64,000 nucleotides of DNA from Ceratorhiza oryzae-sativae (Eukaryota; Basidiomycota; Agaricomycetes; Cantharellales; Ceratobasidiaceae). Location: assembly GCA_030998015.1 (NCBI GenBank), contig JARWMV010000233.1:2046001-2110000 (forward strand), written 5' to 3'. Positions 33,218 to 46,474 of the stretch are shown here, one piece after another. The notes beneath the pieces were generated by a model. That model was given only the letters and a program-made list of their open reading frames with translations. It was not told the origin of the DNA and searched no databases. The position numbers and the translations under genes were made by a program. The first letter of the stretch is position 1; each line of letters begins with the position of its first letter.

Positions 33218-34577
33218 ATGACCCCAGCCTACGAGAAACACGTCCTCTTCAGTGGAAGGTGCCTGTCGACCGAGCACTTCCTCTAAGTCCTGACCCAAGC
33301 GATCCAAGGCTACCTGCTCCCCCTTTGGGCACTCGTCGAACGTACTTACCTACTCCGCATGGCTCACTCGAGTTACTATATGCACTGCCACATGGGGCAT
33401 CTCTAGACCTGCCGGCCGATCCTGCATGGAAGCAGCCAGTTCTGTTTCAGCACGGGGGTTTTGGATCAGCAAACTGCTATTCAAACTTTCTACCGTACGT
33501 GCTTCTCTTTGTGCATCCGCTTATAGTATTCTCATCACCAATCAGTTGGTTTGCAGCTCGAGGATATCCTGCGTATTCGCTGTCCCTTCGTGGACATGGC
33601 TATTCATGGTATCCTGGATACTGGGCCATGGCGTTTACTTCAAAGTCCGAGCTGGCTAAAGATGTTGCCATCGCTTTGGCGTTCATCCAGAGTCACCACC
33701 CGAGTGGTATGCCGATGGCGTTGGTTGGGCATTCAGCTGGAGGTGGGTTGTGTCAGCACTTGGTTGATTGGGGGAAGGGCGTCGGAGTTGGCAAGTTGGT
33801 CATCATAGCGGATTTCCATGTTATGGAGGGTACGAACGGCGTACTGGACGTTTGCCGTATAAAACTGAACGACCTTGATGTGTGCAGATGGAGAGTATAC
33901 GTGAACTGGTTCAAGAACGATCCTTGGTTCTCTATTCGAATGCTTAAAGAGTGCGTGATATGGCTAAGGCCGCTCGGTATTGTTTGACATGTTGGTGATG
34001 TTACAGTTTGTGTCATATGCGCTCACCGTTATCTACGACGCACTTAGTCCATCGTGCTTTCTTCTCTCCAACCTACTCGATCAATAAGGTATGTCTCGCC
34101 GCATTTACCCCAAGCTTTTACTTACCTTTGATAGGTCCGAGCATTTGAGAACGAGATGGCGCCTTACGAGTCGATGGCATGGCCCTGCGGAATGATGCTA
34201 CCCTTTGTGTCGTGCGCTCGGGTGCTTTCTCACCTATTTGCGGGTTTCAATCGAGATGAAGGAGTATTAAACCGCATACACCGCTGTTGGTGCTATCGGG
34301 AGCCCAAGACATGCTGATGCGAGATCCGTTGATGAGACGTATGGCACAGATGTATGCTGCCACAAAGGTCGGTATCGGATACGGATCCGAGCCAAGGGAC
34401 GTGTCGGAGCTTCAATACCAGGCTACGAACATGTCAAAGGCTTCTGACACGGATGAGAGACGAAAGGAGAAAGTGTGGTTTGCCAAGATCGCAGCACCAG
34501 GGGCTGGGCATAACCTCATGCGGGATGACGGATGGGAAAGATGTGCGAGAGTGATTGAAGCATTTCTAGAGAACTGA
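33218..34577 (+). CDS. Alpha/beta hydrolase
   Basis: The first ATG is at 33218 (MTPAYEKHVLFSG); joining it to PVDRALPLSPDPSDPRLP needs one extra A near 33256. Exons then splice with short introns: FQHGGFGSANCYSNFLP, GTACGT...CAG, then WFAARGYPAYSLSLRGHGYS. The nucleophile elbow is GHSAGG (about 33726-33743). Later exons give WRVYVNWFKNDPWFSIRM and SPLSTTHLVHRAFFSPTYS. After FNRDEGVLNRIH a missing C near 34281 shifts the frame; beyond it lie the acid (LSGAQDMLMRDP) and the base (GAGHNLMRDDGWERC), ending at TGA 34577. The complete Ser-Asp-His triad is therefore present across the break, which argues for a live gene. The substrate is unknown; the fold covers lipases, esterases and epoxide hydrolases. 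Confidence 0.75.
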
Positions 34578-34951
34578 GGCTGTATATCGTAGTGATTTGA
34601 AGCGCGGTTTCGTATAATTTGACTGGTGCATTGGCTGCGTCAGGGGTCATAAAATTGCGTCGGAGGGCTCCGAGATGGTGTGACGTGGGGCTAGGTATAC
34701 GAAACGAATGCTGAGGTATTTTTGCTTCTTTCATCTTCCTGGGGTATCGTGTCGGTTGTATGTGTGATAGTGAGCGTTTATGATAGATACTCGATACTTC
34801 CACGTACGGATGCTCCAACAGCCCGAGGACACACGTGGTCACGCCAGCCACTTCGCCACGAGGAGATGACGCGGAAGCGCCGGGGGTAGGGTCTAGCCAT
34901 GCGTCATGGGGCAGGCGCATGCCATAAGTCATCTCCGCACCCGCCACGACC
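34578..34951. other. Short intergenic region before FAB1
   Basis: Contains the 3' end of the hydrolase gene and the upstream region of FAB1. No gene seen. Confidence 0.5.
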
Positions 34952-37900
34952 ATGACTGGGGGCGCGCCGTTTGCGCTCACGTCGGACGCCATCGAGCGCG
35001 AGCATGCGATACTGGTGCACATCCTGCGAGAAGAGGGACTCGCCGAGGACTGGGCGCGCTGCCTCGAAGCCGCCCTGGCCGAGCTCAGCCGCGCCATCGA
35101 GGACAGGGGCTGGCTCGAGGGCATCCGCAAGGCCAAGGAGAACGATCTCGCCACCGAACACGGCGGTCGCTGGGACGTCGAGACCAAGCTGGCGGACATC
35201 AACCGAGCAATACTGGGATCGAGCAAGAAGAATGCATCAGGACCTGAGCGAATGGTCTTGACGTTGTCGTCGCCGAGCACGTTTGTGCCGACCATCCGAG
35301 ACGCGTCTGGAGCACGGGTGGCAAACCGATACGACTGCAAGTTTGAGGCAGGAAGCTGGAGCCTGCCGAGGTTCGAGCACGACGGGAAGGTGCTTGGTCA
35401 TGGGGGAGAGGTTGTTCTTGGACTAGCCGAGTGGACTCTAGGCGAGTTTGTTTCGGTCATACTCTCTCGTGTTATTATAGCTGATGAACATCCAGACCCA
35501 GACGGTCAACCGGCACGGATAGTGGGTGGAACGTTTGCGGTGCGAGGCGTCAAGTCGCCTGCCATCTATGAGTCGCTCTGTCGCGTCATGCGTATCGCGG
35601 TATGCTCGAAATCGAGAAGTGTTTAGGCCGTTAAAGCTCACTCCTGATGATAGGTATATGTACACTTGGCTATCCATCTCGAACTCAGTCTCCTGCGTGA
35701 CCTGCATGTCAAACTTGTGTATCCTGCCCCACCTCGGCTCCCAACACCCCAACCGGGACCTCCAGCAAGCAGTATCCCGACGCCTCCCACACCCTCAGAG
35801 GGAAAAAAGCATGGTTTATGGAGCTTCCTGGCCAAGACATCGGAGCTAGTACATGGCCTCCATCCAATTTCGAGTCACCAGCCCCGTCGCTCGCCACAGC
35901 GCAAAGACGACGCGCCTCTCCCACCTACTCCCATCACTGGCCGGTCTAGCTATGACGTTCCGAGGTCGAGGGTTGCACACCAGGCCAGCGAGCGGCCGAC
36001 AAGACCGTCGTTGGATCTCGGCAACGTCTTTCCATCGAGCGGACCCTCGTCAAGTTCCAGCTTCAAGCCTCCGGTCCCACTAAAGTCTCGAGCACCTGCC
36101 CCCCCTCCAAAACCGGTACCACTTGTCGAATCGCCTCTTCCCGTTTCGAAGTCGCCTCCTACACTATCCCAATCACCCCCGCCTGGGTCCTTCCTTTTCC
36201 CTACTACATCTCCGACCTCGCCGTTGCGGCCGCGAGTCACTCCAGGAGGATTTGCTGCTCTTGTAGAGACTCTGCGCTCTGAAGCTGGTGTGCTCTCCAC
36301 AAGCCCAGGGGTAACGTTCGAGGCGCCAGCGTTGCTGGTTCGATTGGCGGAGAAGGAACTCGATCCTGACGAAGATACAAACGACTTCTCGATGTCTCAC
36401 ACGAGCGAGATTAGCACACCCTACGGTAACGGATCGAGGATGCCGCAGCAACACCAGGCGTTGTTCGATACGCTGACGCAATCGTCCGAGGCCTCGCTTA
36501 CCCTACATCAACCTCATAATCATCCGAATCGAACGCATGCGCCCACGCCAGCCCATCTTCGACGACCTACGGGGGACGAAAAGGCTGGTCTGGCTTCTGT
36601 ACTGGGCTGGAAGGGCAACACGGGCTCGTCGGCTGATTTTGGACCTGGACCGGGTCCTGGAGTAGACCTGCGGGCTCAGTGGCGGGCAAACAGCATATTC
36701 GGGGTTGGCGAACGCGGACTGCTCCGGGCCGGGAGCCTTTTCGGATCCGCACCGACCGACGGTGGTAATGCACAGAGCGTGGTGCGAAGACGAGGCAAGG
36801 GCAAGATGGGGAAAGAGTGGAAGGGCCGGGGGATGTGTGGGATCGCGGGCTTTGTCAGGCATCAAGGCTTGACGGTGCTGTACGCGGAGTATGTGGACGT
36901 GCTCGGATCGCTGGGGAGGGAAGAGAGCGTGTGGAAGACGAGACGAATACGCCCCAGACGACAGCCGTAAACGTGACCGGCGGGGAGGTTGTATCGGAGC
37001 CGAAGCAGATTGGAGAAGACGGGTCGAGACCTCCGACTCCGGGCAAGGAGAAAGAAGAGGAAGTGCCAGAAAAAGCTGCTGTGAAGGGGAAGCAAACTAC
37101 CCGGCGATCAACGACAGCAACCAAGTCGAGCGTGCCCGCTCCGAAGATCTGCGTGCAGGCGCACTGGCGGACCTATCGGTACTTCAGGTTCAAAAAGTGC
37201 GGCATGGAGCAAGAAGAGGACGATGGAGCTGGAGGGGAGGGCGTCGGCAAGGTGGAATCGAATATTGGCGAGGAGTTTGGGGAGAAAGACGGGAACACAA
37301 GCAAACGAGACTCTGTGTCTTCGGCGAGAAAAGAGTCCGGGACACCGGCCAAACGCGACTCGAGTTCTACTATCCCAGGAAACTCGCCTACTGCCTCGAG
37401 AACGCATGTTGCGAGTAGCAAAGGTCTGAAAAAGGACAACAAGAAGAGTGAGGATGGGAGCGAACTTGTGCTAGACGAGCCGCTTGGGATGTTCGTCATT
37501 CGTCTGTGCTCAGCTGCGGAGCGCGACGATGTGTGTCAGGAGCCCGGGTGTGGCGAGGACGTCTCCAAGCACCGGGTAAGTCTGGACACCATCGCTCTTT
37601 GGGATGAAGCTAACGACACGGTATGTTCTAGATGAGCTGGATACACAATCACGTCCGCGTGATCCTTTGCGTCACCGAGGATGACGAGTGGGTGGATATC
37701 GGTGTGAGTCCCGTAGAGCAAGACGACACGTTGGGAGTCAAAACTTGGGTGTCCTGCTCAGTTTGTGGGGAGAAGAGTGAGAAACAAGAGCTCGGGAACG
37801 GTGGATTGTAAGCCCGCAGTCTCATTCTCGACTAGAAATTGGATTGACGATCCCTTCTGAATAGCCTATTCTCGCTTGCCAAGTTTCTCGAGCTCCTCAT

Positions 37901-40900
37901 ATACTCTCCGACCATCGCATCGCTTGAGCCACCACTTTGCACCCACACCACTTCATCCAAGCACGCTATCGTCCGACATTTTTCTCACTCGGGATGGACG
38001 GTTGGGTTCGAAACGTCTGAGGTCCGGGATGTGTACGAGGTTAAAGTACCCAAGGTCCGGATGCTCCGCACAGTTAAAAAGGTTGAACACCCGGTTGTGG
38101 ACGAGAAAGCCAAGAATGAGTTGAGGCTGCAAATCACGATGTTCTGGAAGGGGATCAAGGATCACTTGGATGAGCTGGTGAGTCACTCGACTCAATTTTC
38201 TGACCCAACATGGGCATTGATTCAAAGTCGATCATCGTAGGAGTCCTACCTTGAGACGCGGGATATGTCACCCGAGGCCGCACATAAACGACTGCCCACC
38301 ACGCCTCCTGGTTCGGATCCCGAGATGGATGAGAGACCGCGTGTGCCTCGGAAGCGCTCGACTGCGCTGTCGTTAGCAAGAAAGTCGTCCCAGCCTTCGA
38401 TCCAGCGCGTATCACAGATCCAGAGACTTCCCGGTCTAACGAGAAGTGCCTCGATGATATCCCCCAAGACCAAGTCACTACCCACTCCCGGTTTGGAAGG
38501 ACCACTGCCCGGTACAACGCCACTGCGTCAAGGGAGTGGGCTGTCGTCCTCCAATGTCACTCCGGCTCCCACCGCGCCTCCTCCAACGGCGTTGTCAGTC
38601 ACAAACACGCTGTTTCCGCCTTCGGCTGTCGATCGAGCGTTGCTGGAAAAGTTGAAATCTCAGATTTTAGCACATGAGCGTGCATTGTATGATTCGCTCG
38701 CGAAGACTGGACCTGGGATGCTGAATGACGTGCGAAGGGAATTCATCGCCCAGGGACGGGGGGCCGTGAAGCGGATCATAGCATGGGAGCAAAAGCATGT
38801 GCCCGAAGCCAAGGAGCTGAGGGAGATGAGCTGCCCGGAGCCAAGCTGGTGGAGCAAGAATTCGCACGTTATCCCCGGGAGTGATGTGGTCGTACGCGAG
38901 GGAGATTTGGGGAGTATCATCGCCTTTACGTTGAGGTGATTGTGTTTTGAGTGTCCGAGTTGATGTACGCTCAACTTTTTCACCTTTGTAGCTCGGCAGA
39001 TTATGCCTCCGAGCTGGATAACCTCCGGAATCACCGAACGACAAGTTTGGCAGAGTCCATTGACGAAGGCTCGACCCCCACTCCATCAAAGATTCTCAAA
39101 TCATCTGTTCCAAATCTGCCTGCTTTGCCTTCGCGATCGGCTACGCCTGTACCCCCGCCCGCGAGCAGTTCACCCCCCACTCCTGATCCTGATGATGATG
39201 ACGGTTCGGCTTGGGGTCAAGCTGAAGTCTATTCGACCGTCATCACCAGGAAAGAGCATCCTCGTGACTTGTCTGCACTGTTGAGCCTACGCGACGTCCT
39301 CCGCCCTAAACGGACCACCGACTCGGTCTTGACGTTGCCTTCTAAATTTGCGAGTCTTGGAAGCGCCACACCAAGTCGAGTTGCGGTTGGCGCGCCCCCC
39401 TCCGCATGGTCCAAACCCGCGGTCGAACTCACGACACAAATCGTCGACGGCCAAGTTTCGACTACGGATGACGAAGTGCGCAAGCTGCTTACTGAACATT
39501 ACGGCAAAGCCCTCGGCTCGTCGGAGGCTTCGTCTCTCACCCCGACTCAGTCTCGGGCGATGACTCGACAGGCCACGCAAGACACATCTTCACTGCTCGA
39601 GGTGGACCCAGATGAGTCCTCGGACGACGGCGGGACAGCGGCGTCGCATCCACCATCGAAAGACGTTGCACCGACGCCATCATCCGTGACTGGCAAGCAC
39701 GCGGATCAGGGCACGCTGTCTTCGGTGTTGGCTTCGGCGATGAAGTATGTTTTGAATCCGTTGGCTGACCGACCCATGCCTATGCATCACGTTGGGCTCA
39801 TGGCGGTCGATCCCAATGCTGCGTATGGACCTATCGACGAAAGACCTCATATCAAGTAAGTATATGCACGTTTCCAAATATGCCGAAGGGCTGCTGAGCG
39901 CATTCCTGCTCAGATACGATTGGACTGTTGGGAACAAATTGAGATTTAGTTGCACTGGTATGTCCTAATCAGGAGTCCGTGTTAACTTTCTAAAAGGCTT
40001 GTTTATAGCCTATTTTGCTCGTCAGTTTGACGCATTACGCCGGCGATGTGGCGTTGCCGAGGGATTCACTCTCAGCCTCGCCGAGAGCGCTAATTGGTTG
40101 GCGGAGGGCGGAAAATCCAAAGCTAACTTTTTCAAGACGAGCGACGATCGGTATATCATTAAATCACTCGTCAACGCATGGAACGTTGCTGACCTGTAAG
40201 CTTTGAATATTTGTTTCATCCCGGGGTTACTCACTCTCAGTTGCAGGCAAATTCTAATTGAAATGGCGCCGTCTTACTTCCGATATATCGATTCGACTCA
40301 TTCCAAAGCCTCCGTCCTTGCCAAAATGCTGGGCTTCTACACCATTGAAATCAAGAACCTCGAAACAGGTGTAACTCAAACTCGGGCAGACGTGCTTGTG
40401 ATGGAAAATCTAATGTATGGGCGAACGATCACTCAAACATTCGACCTGAAGGGGATCAAGGGTCGGCGCGTTAAGCCCGGAGGGAAGGGTAAGGGCACGA
40501 CCCAATTCGATGGCGAATGGATCGAGGGCGCATCTCGCGCGCTGTTGCTTGTGCGACCCCATTCAAAGTTGATTCTCCAAGAGGCAGTTAGGTGTGATGC
40601 AGAGTTTTTGGCCAAGTCGAATATCATGGACTACTCGTAAGTGGGATGAGATATTTGATACATCTTTGCTGACATTGTTCCCTATGTAGACTTCTGCTTG
40701 GGGTGGACCAGGAACATGGCGAAATTGCTTGCGGTCTTGTCGACACGATCGGTGCGTGAGCCCCCACACGAGGTCAACGTGAAATTAAATTATCTCTTCC
40801 TTACAGGAAGTTACACGTTTGCCAAAACCCTCGAGAACAAGGCAAAGACGAACCTTCAGAGTCGAGAGGTCACAGTAGTCCCCCCACCAGAATACCAAGA

Positions 40901-41015
40901 TCGTTTTGTCAAGGCAATGGAGCGCTACTTTTTGGCGTGCCCTGACAAGTGGAGCAAACCCTCGCCATCGATTACGGACATTTACGACCCCGCTCTGCTC
41001 CCAGCTGTTTTGTGA
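34952..41015 (+). CDS. FAB1: 1-phosphatidylinositol-3-phosphate 5-kinase (Fab1/PIKfyve type)
   Basis: Exon 1 is 34952-35599; the intron ends at 35653 and exon 2 continues VYVHLAIHLELSLLRDLHVK. Domains in order: a divergent chaperonin-like remnant (ending GGTFAVRG ... ESLCRVMRIA); a long Ser/Pro-rich linker; a CCR/CHK-type region with CQEPGCGEDVSKHR, VRVILCVTEDDEWV and KTWVSCSVCGEKSEKQEL, then FSLAKFLELLIYSPTIA; and the C-terminal PIP-kinase domain with TFDLKGIKGRRVKPGGKGKG, the SNIMDYSLLLGVD catalytic block, and GLVDTIGSYTFAKTLE. The enzyme makes PtdIns(3,5)P2 on vacuole and endosome membranes. No FYVE cysteine cluster is visible at the N-terminus. A frame change near 36921-36935 requires one added base. 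Stop is at 41013-41015. The partner gene SMC2 is convergent. Confidence 0.85.
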
Positions 41016-41485
41016 TGTGATGTCTCATCTTCCGTTGTAACCTCTACTATGGCGTGCCGTAATCAGGATGGTCTCGTGTAGCACTATCTTATGTCGTGTG
41101 TAACTTTGTGGTTTCAGTTGGATAGGGTTTTAGCTGCTCGCACACCTTTTCATGCACTCTGATATTAAATATACAACTCTTTCAAACTGATGACAAAATG
41201 ACAGTTGGCGTAGTGGCTGGTCAGGCTTTGTCGACCGAGTTGCATGGAAGGTTTGGCATGGGTATATGCGCTATGTCGATGTCTCATTGTTGCAAATTCT
41301 AAGTCAGTCGTAGAGCATTTGATACACATTTCACAAATTATACTTAATCGTAAATAGAACATCATATTCGGGTAAGTGGTACAATCGAGCAACGCCCTTT
41401 CGCGGCAGCACGGCGGAACATAAACATTAACAGGTCTCTGATAACCAAACGGATAACAATAAATAGCCACAACTCAAGCAAAAAC
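41016..41485. other. Convergent 3' intergenic region
   Basis: Lies between the stop codons of FAB1 (+) and SMC2 (-). AT-rich and without a coding frame of quality; presumably holds both 3' untranslated regions. Confidence 0.55.
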
Positions 41486-44400
41486 TCATCCTTGCACAGC
41501 AGCCCCCCTTGGTCCCCTTGAACGTCCGCTATTTTCGCCTTGCGCTTGCCCGTTATACATAACAGAGGTAGATCGTTGGGCAGTTCTCTGTAAATAATTG
41601 CTATTTCAGTCGCCACTCCTGGCCTAGATTCGAGAACCAACTGACCTCGACGATACTCGTGTTATCCCTAAACCTCGTCCTGAACAAGACGTTGGCATTC
41701 GTAAACAGCCCCTCTTTCAGGCTGACTACTATGAATTGACTGCCTCGGAACCGGTTTCGGAAGAGCGTTCCAATGTGTTGGGTGTGTGACAAGTCTAACG
41801 CAGCATCAATTTCGTCGAGGATGTACATCGGCGCTGGTTTGAACTGGAGCAGGGCCATGATCAAAGAAAGTGCGATGAGCGAGCTGGAACGAAGTTTAGA
41901 TGAACGAGACAGAAAAACAAATGTAAGAATGAAAACGAACCGTTGCCCACCACTCAGTTCCGTCAGACTCTGTTTCCAAACCTGTCCTAATCGAACCTTG
42001 ACCTCCAGCCCTTCCGCGAGCTCTTTGCCCTCCGGGGGTTGAAGCTTGGCAAAGTTGCTTGGGAGAAGCTCCGCAAAGATTTGACCAAATTGTCTATAGA
42101 TCGGGCCAACTCTCAAAACCGGAATAGCGAAGGGGTGGTTTCAACTAGACTCACTCGTTTACTTTCTTAAACGTCCTCTCCAATGCTGCCATTTTTTCCC
42201 TGTCCAGCTCTTGGATCGTAGCTTCAATCTTGACTTTGTCCTTTTGCACCATCGCAATGCGCTCCTGCAGCTCTTTGTCTTTCTTTTCCACACTAAATTT
42301 TCAGTTAGTCATCCACACCAAAAGCAAAATTCAATCTCGCTCACCCCTCAATCGTATGCATAACCTTGGAGTTAACCTTTCTTTTCATGCCCTTTGTCTG
42401 CTCCTCTGCCTTCTTGGCTCGTTCCTTGATCTCCTTCATGTCCATCCTGGCAAAGTCGAACTCTCCCCCTTCCACGCCAAATTTCCTACAAGACTCGCTT
42501 TAGTCAATTTGCTTCTAAAGGCGAATATCAACCCACCGCTTATCATCCTTAAACCAAGGGTTGAGTTTCTCCAACTCCGCAACGCGACCCTCCAAACCAG
42601 CTTTCTCCTTTTGCATACCCGCAATCTCATGCTCGACCGCCTTGGCATTTAGCTCAAGCTCTGCAATCGCTTGGTCGTGTAATGAAATGGCAGTCGAGAG
42701 TTCGTCGAGTTTAGATTGAAAGGCTTTGAGCGCCGCACGTTCAGTTTCGAGTTTTTCAGACAATTTCGCGCGAACAGCCTGCCGAGTGCTCCATGTAAGC
42801 GGGAAGGCAATCAGGAATTATGCGCAGGAACGTACCTCGATTTTCTCTAGCTTTGCGCCTAGTTCTTTCGTCTGCTTTCCACTGTCGACGATCGCCGCTT
42901 GCGCTCCGACAGCCTCTTCCTCTGCCTTGACGATGTCGGCTTCCATTTGCTCTAAAAAGCATAGCTTATAAGCAGCCATATTTTGGCGAGTTAGTAAAGC
43001 ACACACCAAGCTCCATCTGCGCAACCTGGTGCTCCTTTTGAAGCTCCTTGAACTTTCCAGTCTTCTTTGCGACATCTGCACGTTTCTTTACAATGTCCGC
43101 CTGTAAACCCAATTCTGATCAGCTATCATTGGCCAAGGACGAGAACAAGGCGAATTACCTTCAACTCTTTCAGCTTCGAATCCTTATTCTGTCCAAACTC
43201 CTTCATGTCCTTTTCGAGTTTGGTAGCATCTGCCTCTGCGGCCTTTTGTCGCTCTTTTGCGCTCGCAATCGCTGCCTCGAGTTGGGTAACGGTCCTCTTG
43301 ACTTCTTCAATCTCTCGAACAAGCTGCCATGCCATCAGTTGCCATACTCAAACCCACCAAATTGGACATGACTCACCCTCGCAGAATCACTTCCCCCAAC
43401 CTGAGCCTCCAACACCCCAACCTGGTGATTCTTCAACTCCAACTCGCCCGCCAGCCTCTCCCAAGCCTCAATCTCCCCTCTCCTCCGATCCTGCTCGACT
43501 TTAAGCCTCTCCATGACCGCCCGTGCCTCTTTCTCCTTGGCCTCTGCAGCCAAGGCCTCCTGAACGCGCTTCAAAATACCACCGCTCGAAGGCGGACTTC
43601 CACCACTCAGCGTTCCGCTCGGATCGTACACGCTTCCGGCGGCAGTAACACTCCTCATCCTAACACTCGGGTCAAACGTCACTTTCTTAGCTGTCTCGTC
43701 GTCCTCGCAAATCAACGTGTCGCCAAACACATATTCGAGCGCCGCTTTGGCTTCGGCTGGATACTGAACCAGCTCGAGCGCCAAAAAGACCTTGCCGGGC
43801 GCGAGCTTTTTAGCGTTCGCAATCGAGGCGGCTGAAGCGCGGGGAGGTGTGATCTTGTTGAGGGGGATGAGGGTGACGCGTTTGCGGAGTTGACCGTGTT
43901 TGAGGAGAAGAGAGCCAATCCGCTCGTCCCGGACGACGACGTTGTATAGTTTGCCGCCCCCGCAAATCTCGAGGGCGGTACTCCACTTGTCCGCGACTTC
44001 TGGGGTTAATCGAGTGAGGTTGGCAACGTAGCCGAGAACCGATGAGTGGTCAAAGTTGGGGGTAGGATCGGAGTATGCAAAATCAAGACTGCTGAGGGTG
44101 GATCGGATGCGGTCCGCAGTCTAAAGAAGAAATGAGCCCATATATAATCTAGTAACCGACGAATGAAAACGCACGTCTCGAGCCTTGCCCATCGTTTCGC
44201 GAGCCTCCCTCATCTTTCCCTCCATCTCGTCCTTTAGCTGCTGGTTCCATCCACATTTTTCAAGCTTGGCCTGCAGCTGCGCAACCTCTTGTCGCCCCTT
44301 CTCCAATGCCTGCTGACCCTGTTGACCTTCCGCCTCCATCTTTCGTACTCGAGCCTCTTTTTCCTTCATCTCCGCCTGTGCCATTCCAAGCTTAACCTTG

Positions 44401-46009
44401 GCTTGTTCGGCCTCGGTCCCAGCAACCGTAGCGCGCGAACGGGCTTCGGATATTCCGCCAAGGTATCCTCCCGATGATTTGTTCCCAGTCGAAGACAGGC
44501 CTGTGATCAAAGTTTGTTGAAGTTCCTCGGCGGCGGCAAGGGACTGTTGAGCTGCTTCGTGGGATTCCTTGGCAGTCGTGAACGCAGCATTGGTGGTTGC
44601 AACAGTATTTCGAGCCTCTTCCAGAGAACCTTGCAGCTATGATCCGATGAGACAGTCGGCAGACAACCCATCGCGCTCCGTGTACCCACCTTTTCCAGCG
44701 CCTCGTGAGCCTCCTTGGCCTGCGCCTCGTTCTCCTTGATGGTACTCTCAACAATCTCGACTGCGCCTGAACCTTGGCCGCCTCCTTTTCGCACTTGCTC
44801 ATCTCCTCCTCTAGCCCCTTGAGCTTGCCATCTTTCTGCATCTCGGCATCCCTGCGCTTCGCAACCTCTTTATGCTCGGCCTCTGCCCGCTTCTTCTGGT
44901 TCGCCTGATCTTTTTTCTGTCGTTCCATGTCAACGATTTTGGCGCGGGCATTTTCGATCTCGGTCTCGCGCTCGCCGATGCGTTGGTTGTATTCGGTGTA
45001 TGAGTACGCAGCGGCGATGCGGCCTAGCCGCTCAGCTTCGGAGGAAGCCTTGGTATACGCGAGATAGGACTCTTTTTCTTTTCGCAGTTTGGCGAGCTTG
45101 GGGTTGATCTCTTCTGCCAAAAGCTGCACAAACGTGAGTGGCGAGATGTTCAGAGAGTAGCAACACTATCGTCGTACCGAGGTGATTTCTTCGACCTTTT
45201 TCTCCTTTTTGCTAATCGTGCGAAGCGCCTTGTCCTTTTTTTCCTCGTACATTCGTGTGCCGGCCGCTTCTTCGATGAGACCCAGAATCTCGCGAGGACC
45301 CATGTTGAGGACCTAGGAATCCGCATGAGAACCGTGATTCTTTCGTGCCCGAGCGTAGAACGCACCTTGGTAATCTTGCCTTGTCGAATGACAAAGTTTG
45401 GGTTGTTGATGTTGAGTTGGACAGACTGGAAGAGGCTATGAACCTGCTGCTGTTGCGTGACATGGCCGTTGATGAGATATTTCGATTTATTCGGAACTGA
45501 TATCTAGATAGAAAGTTGGCTAGGCTGCGAGTTGAGAGACAGGAAACGGACCTGTCTGGTGACGGTAATCTGCTTCATGTGCTGCATTCCGGATGGACTA
45601 TTGGCCTCGTCCGAGTTGTCGAAGACGATGGTGACGCTGGCTTTGAGGATACCGGCTGCACCTTTTTTGTAGATTAACTCTTGTTGGTTGGACGCTCGCA
45701 GCTATTGTAAGGACGGCCGTAGGGTGGCAACACACGGAAGTAATTAGCCAGCGACAAACGGCCGTCTGCACGAAATAGACTACGGACCTCTTTATAATCG
45801 GTGATTCCCAGCACAAACGATATTGCATCGAGAATATTGGATTTGCCTGTGCCGTTGAGACCTGTGATGGCGTTGAACGAGGGGTCCCAGCCCGTGATGG
45901 ACGTCCGAACTGGGTAGGACTTAAAGCCTGCGAGAGGCGGGCGTCAAGCGTGAACCAGAATAGATAATCTATGAGATGCACCTTCGATGACCAGCTCCTC
46001 TATTCTCAT
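41486..46009 (-). CDS. SMC2: Condensin subunit SMC2
   Basis: Start ATG 46009 ([10 protein letters not shown]), a short intron, then [20 protein letters not shown] and Walker [10 protein letters not shown] (about 45838-45862). The N-terminal head continues [33 protein letters not shown] and [20 protein letters not shown], an SMC2-type Q-loop region. Long coiled coils surround the hinge ([20 protein letters not shown] ... [20 protein letters not shown]). The C-terminal head has [17 protein letters not shown] and the Walker B/D-loop [20 protein letters not shown], ending [13 protein letters not shown] through a final intron to TGA 41486-41488. About ten introns interrupt it. A single base seems missing near 44761 (VQAQ to [11 protein letters not shown]). 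SMC2 pairs with SMC4 in condensin to compact mitotic chromosomes and is essential in fungi. Confidence 0.93.
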
Positions 46010-46474
46010 GTTGTGCTCGGCGTGGTGGGTAGAGGCGGCAATCCCGGGTCGTGCCTGGAGGATGTGGTCAAGTCCAAACAAGTCGCGTCTCCAATTGGCA
46101 CGTGATCGTTTCTCAAGCGCGTAGCCCCATCAATGCGAACGTCCAAAATCCAATTCGCTACTGAGGACTTGCCCTAGCTCGCAAATTTGCGGCTATTCAC
46201 TCCTGTGACCTCGGCCAGGGCCAAAGGCAAGAGACCCCAGCCCTCTCAAATCTATGTTTTTTTCGCGTACAGTCGTCAAACTCTGCACACCGTTACCTGA
46301 ATGCCTGCCAGTACCTTCGCGTCAGCTTGTACGACACCACCTCGCCCCTGTGATCAGCACTCGTATCAACTTGCGCTCTCTGCGATTGACTAGGAGATCT
46401 TCATTCTTAAAACAGAGACAAGTCGAAGCATACACGCGCGGAGAGCTCTTGTGGAACTTCGCCATCGATCTTGG
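46010..46474. other. Divergent upstream region of SMC2
   Basis: Shared upstream region between SMC2 (-) and the F-box relic (+). A plus-strand frame at 46254-46478 shows no family resemblance. No specific promoter element identified. Confidence 0.45.
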
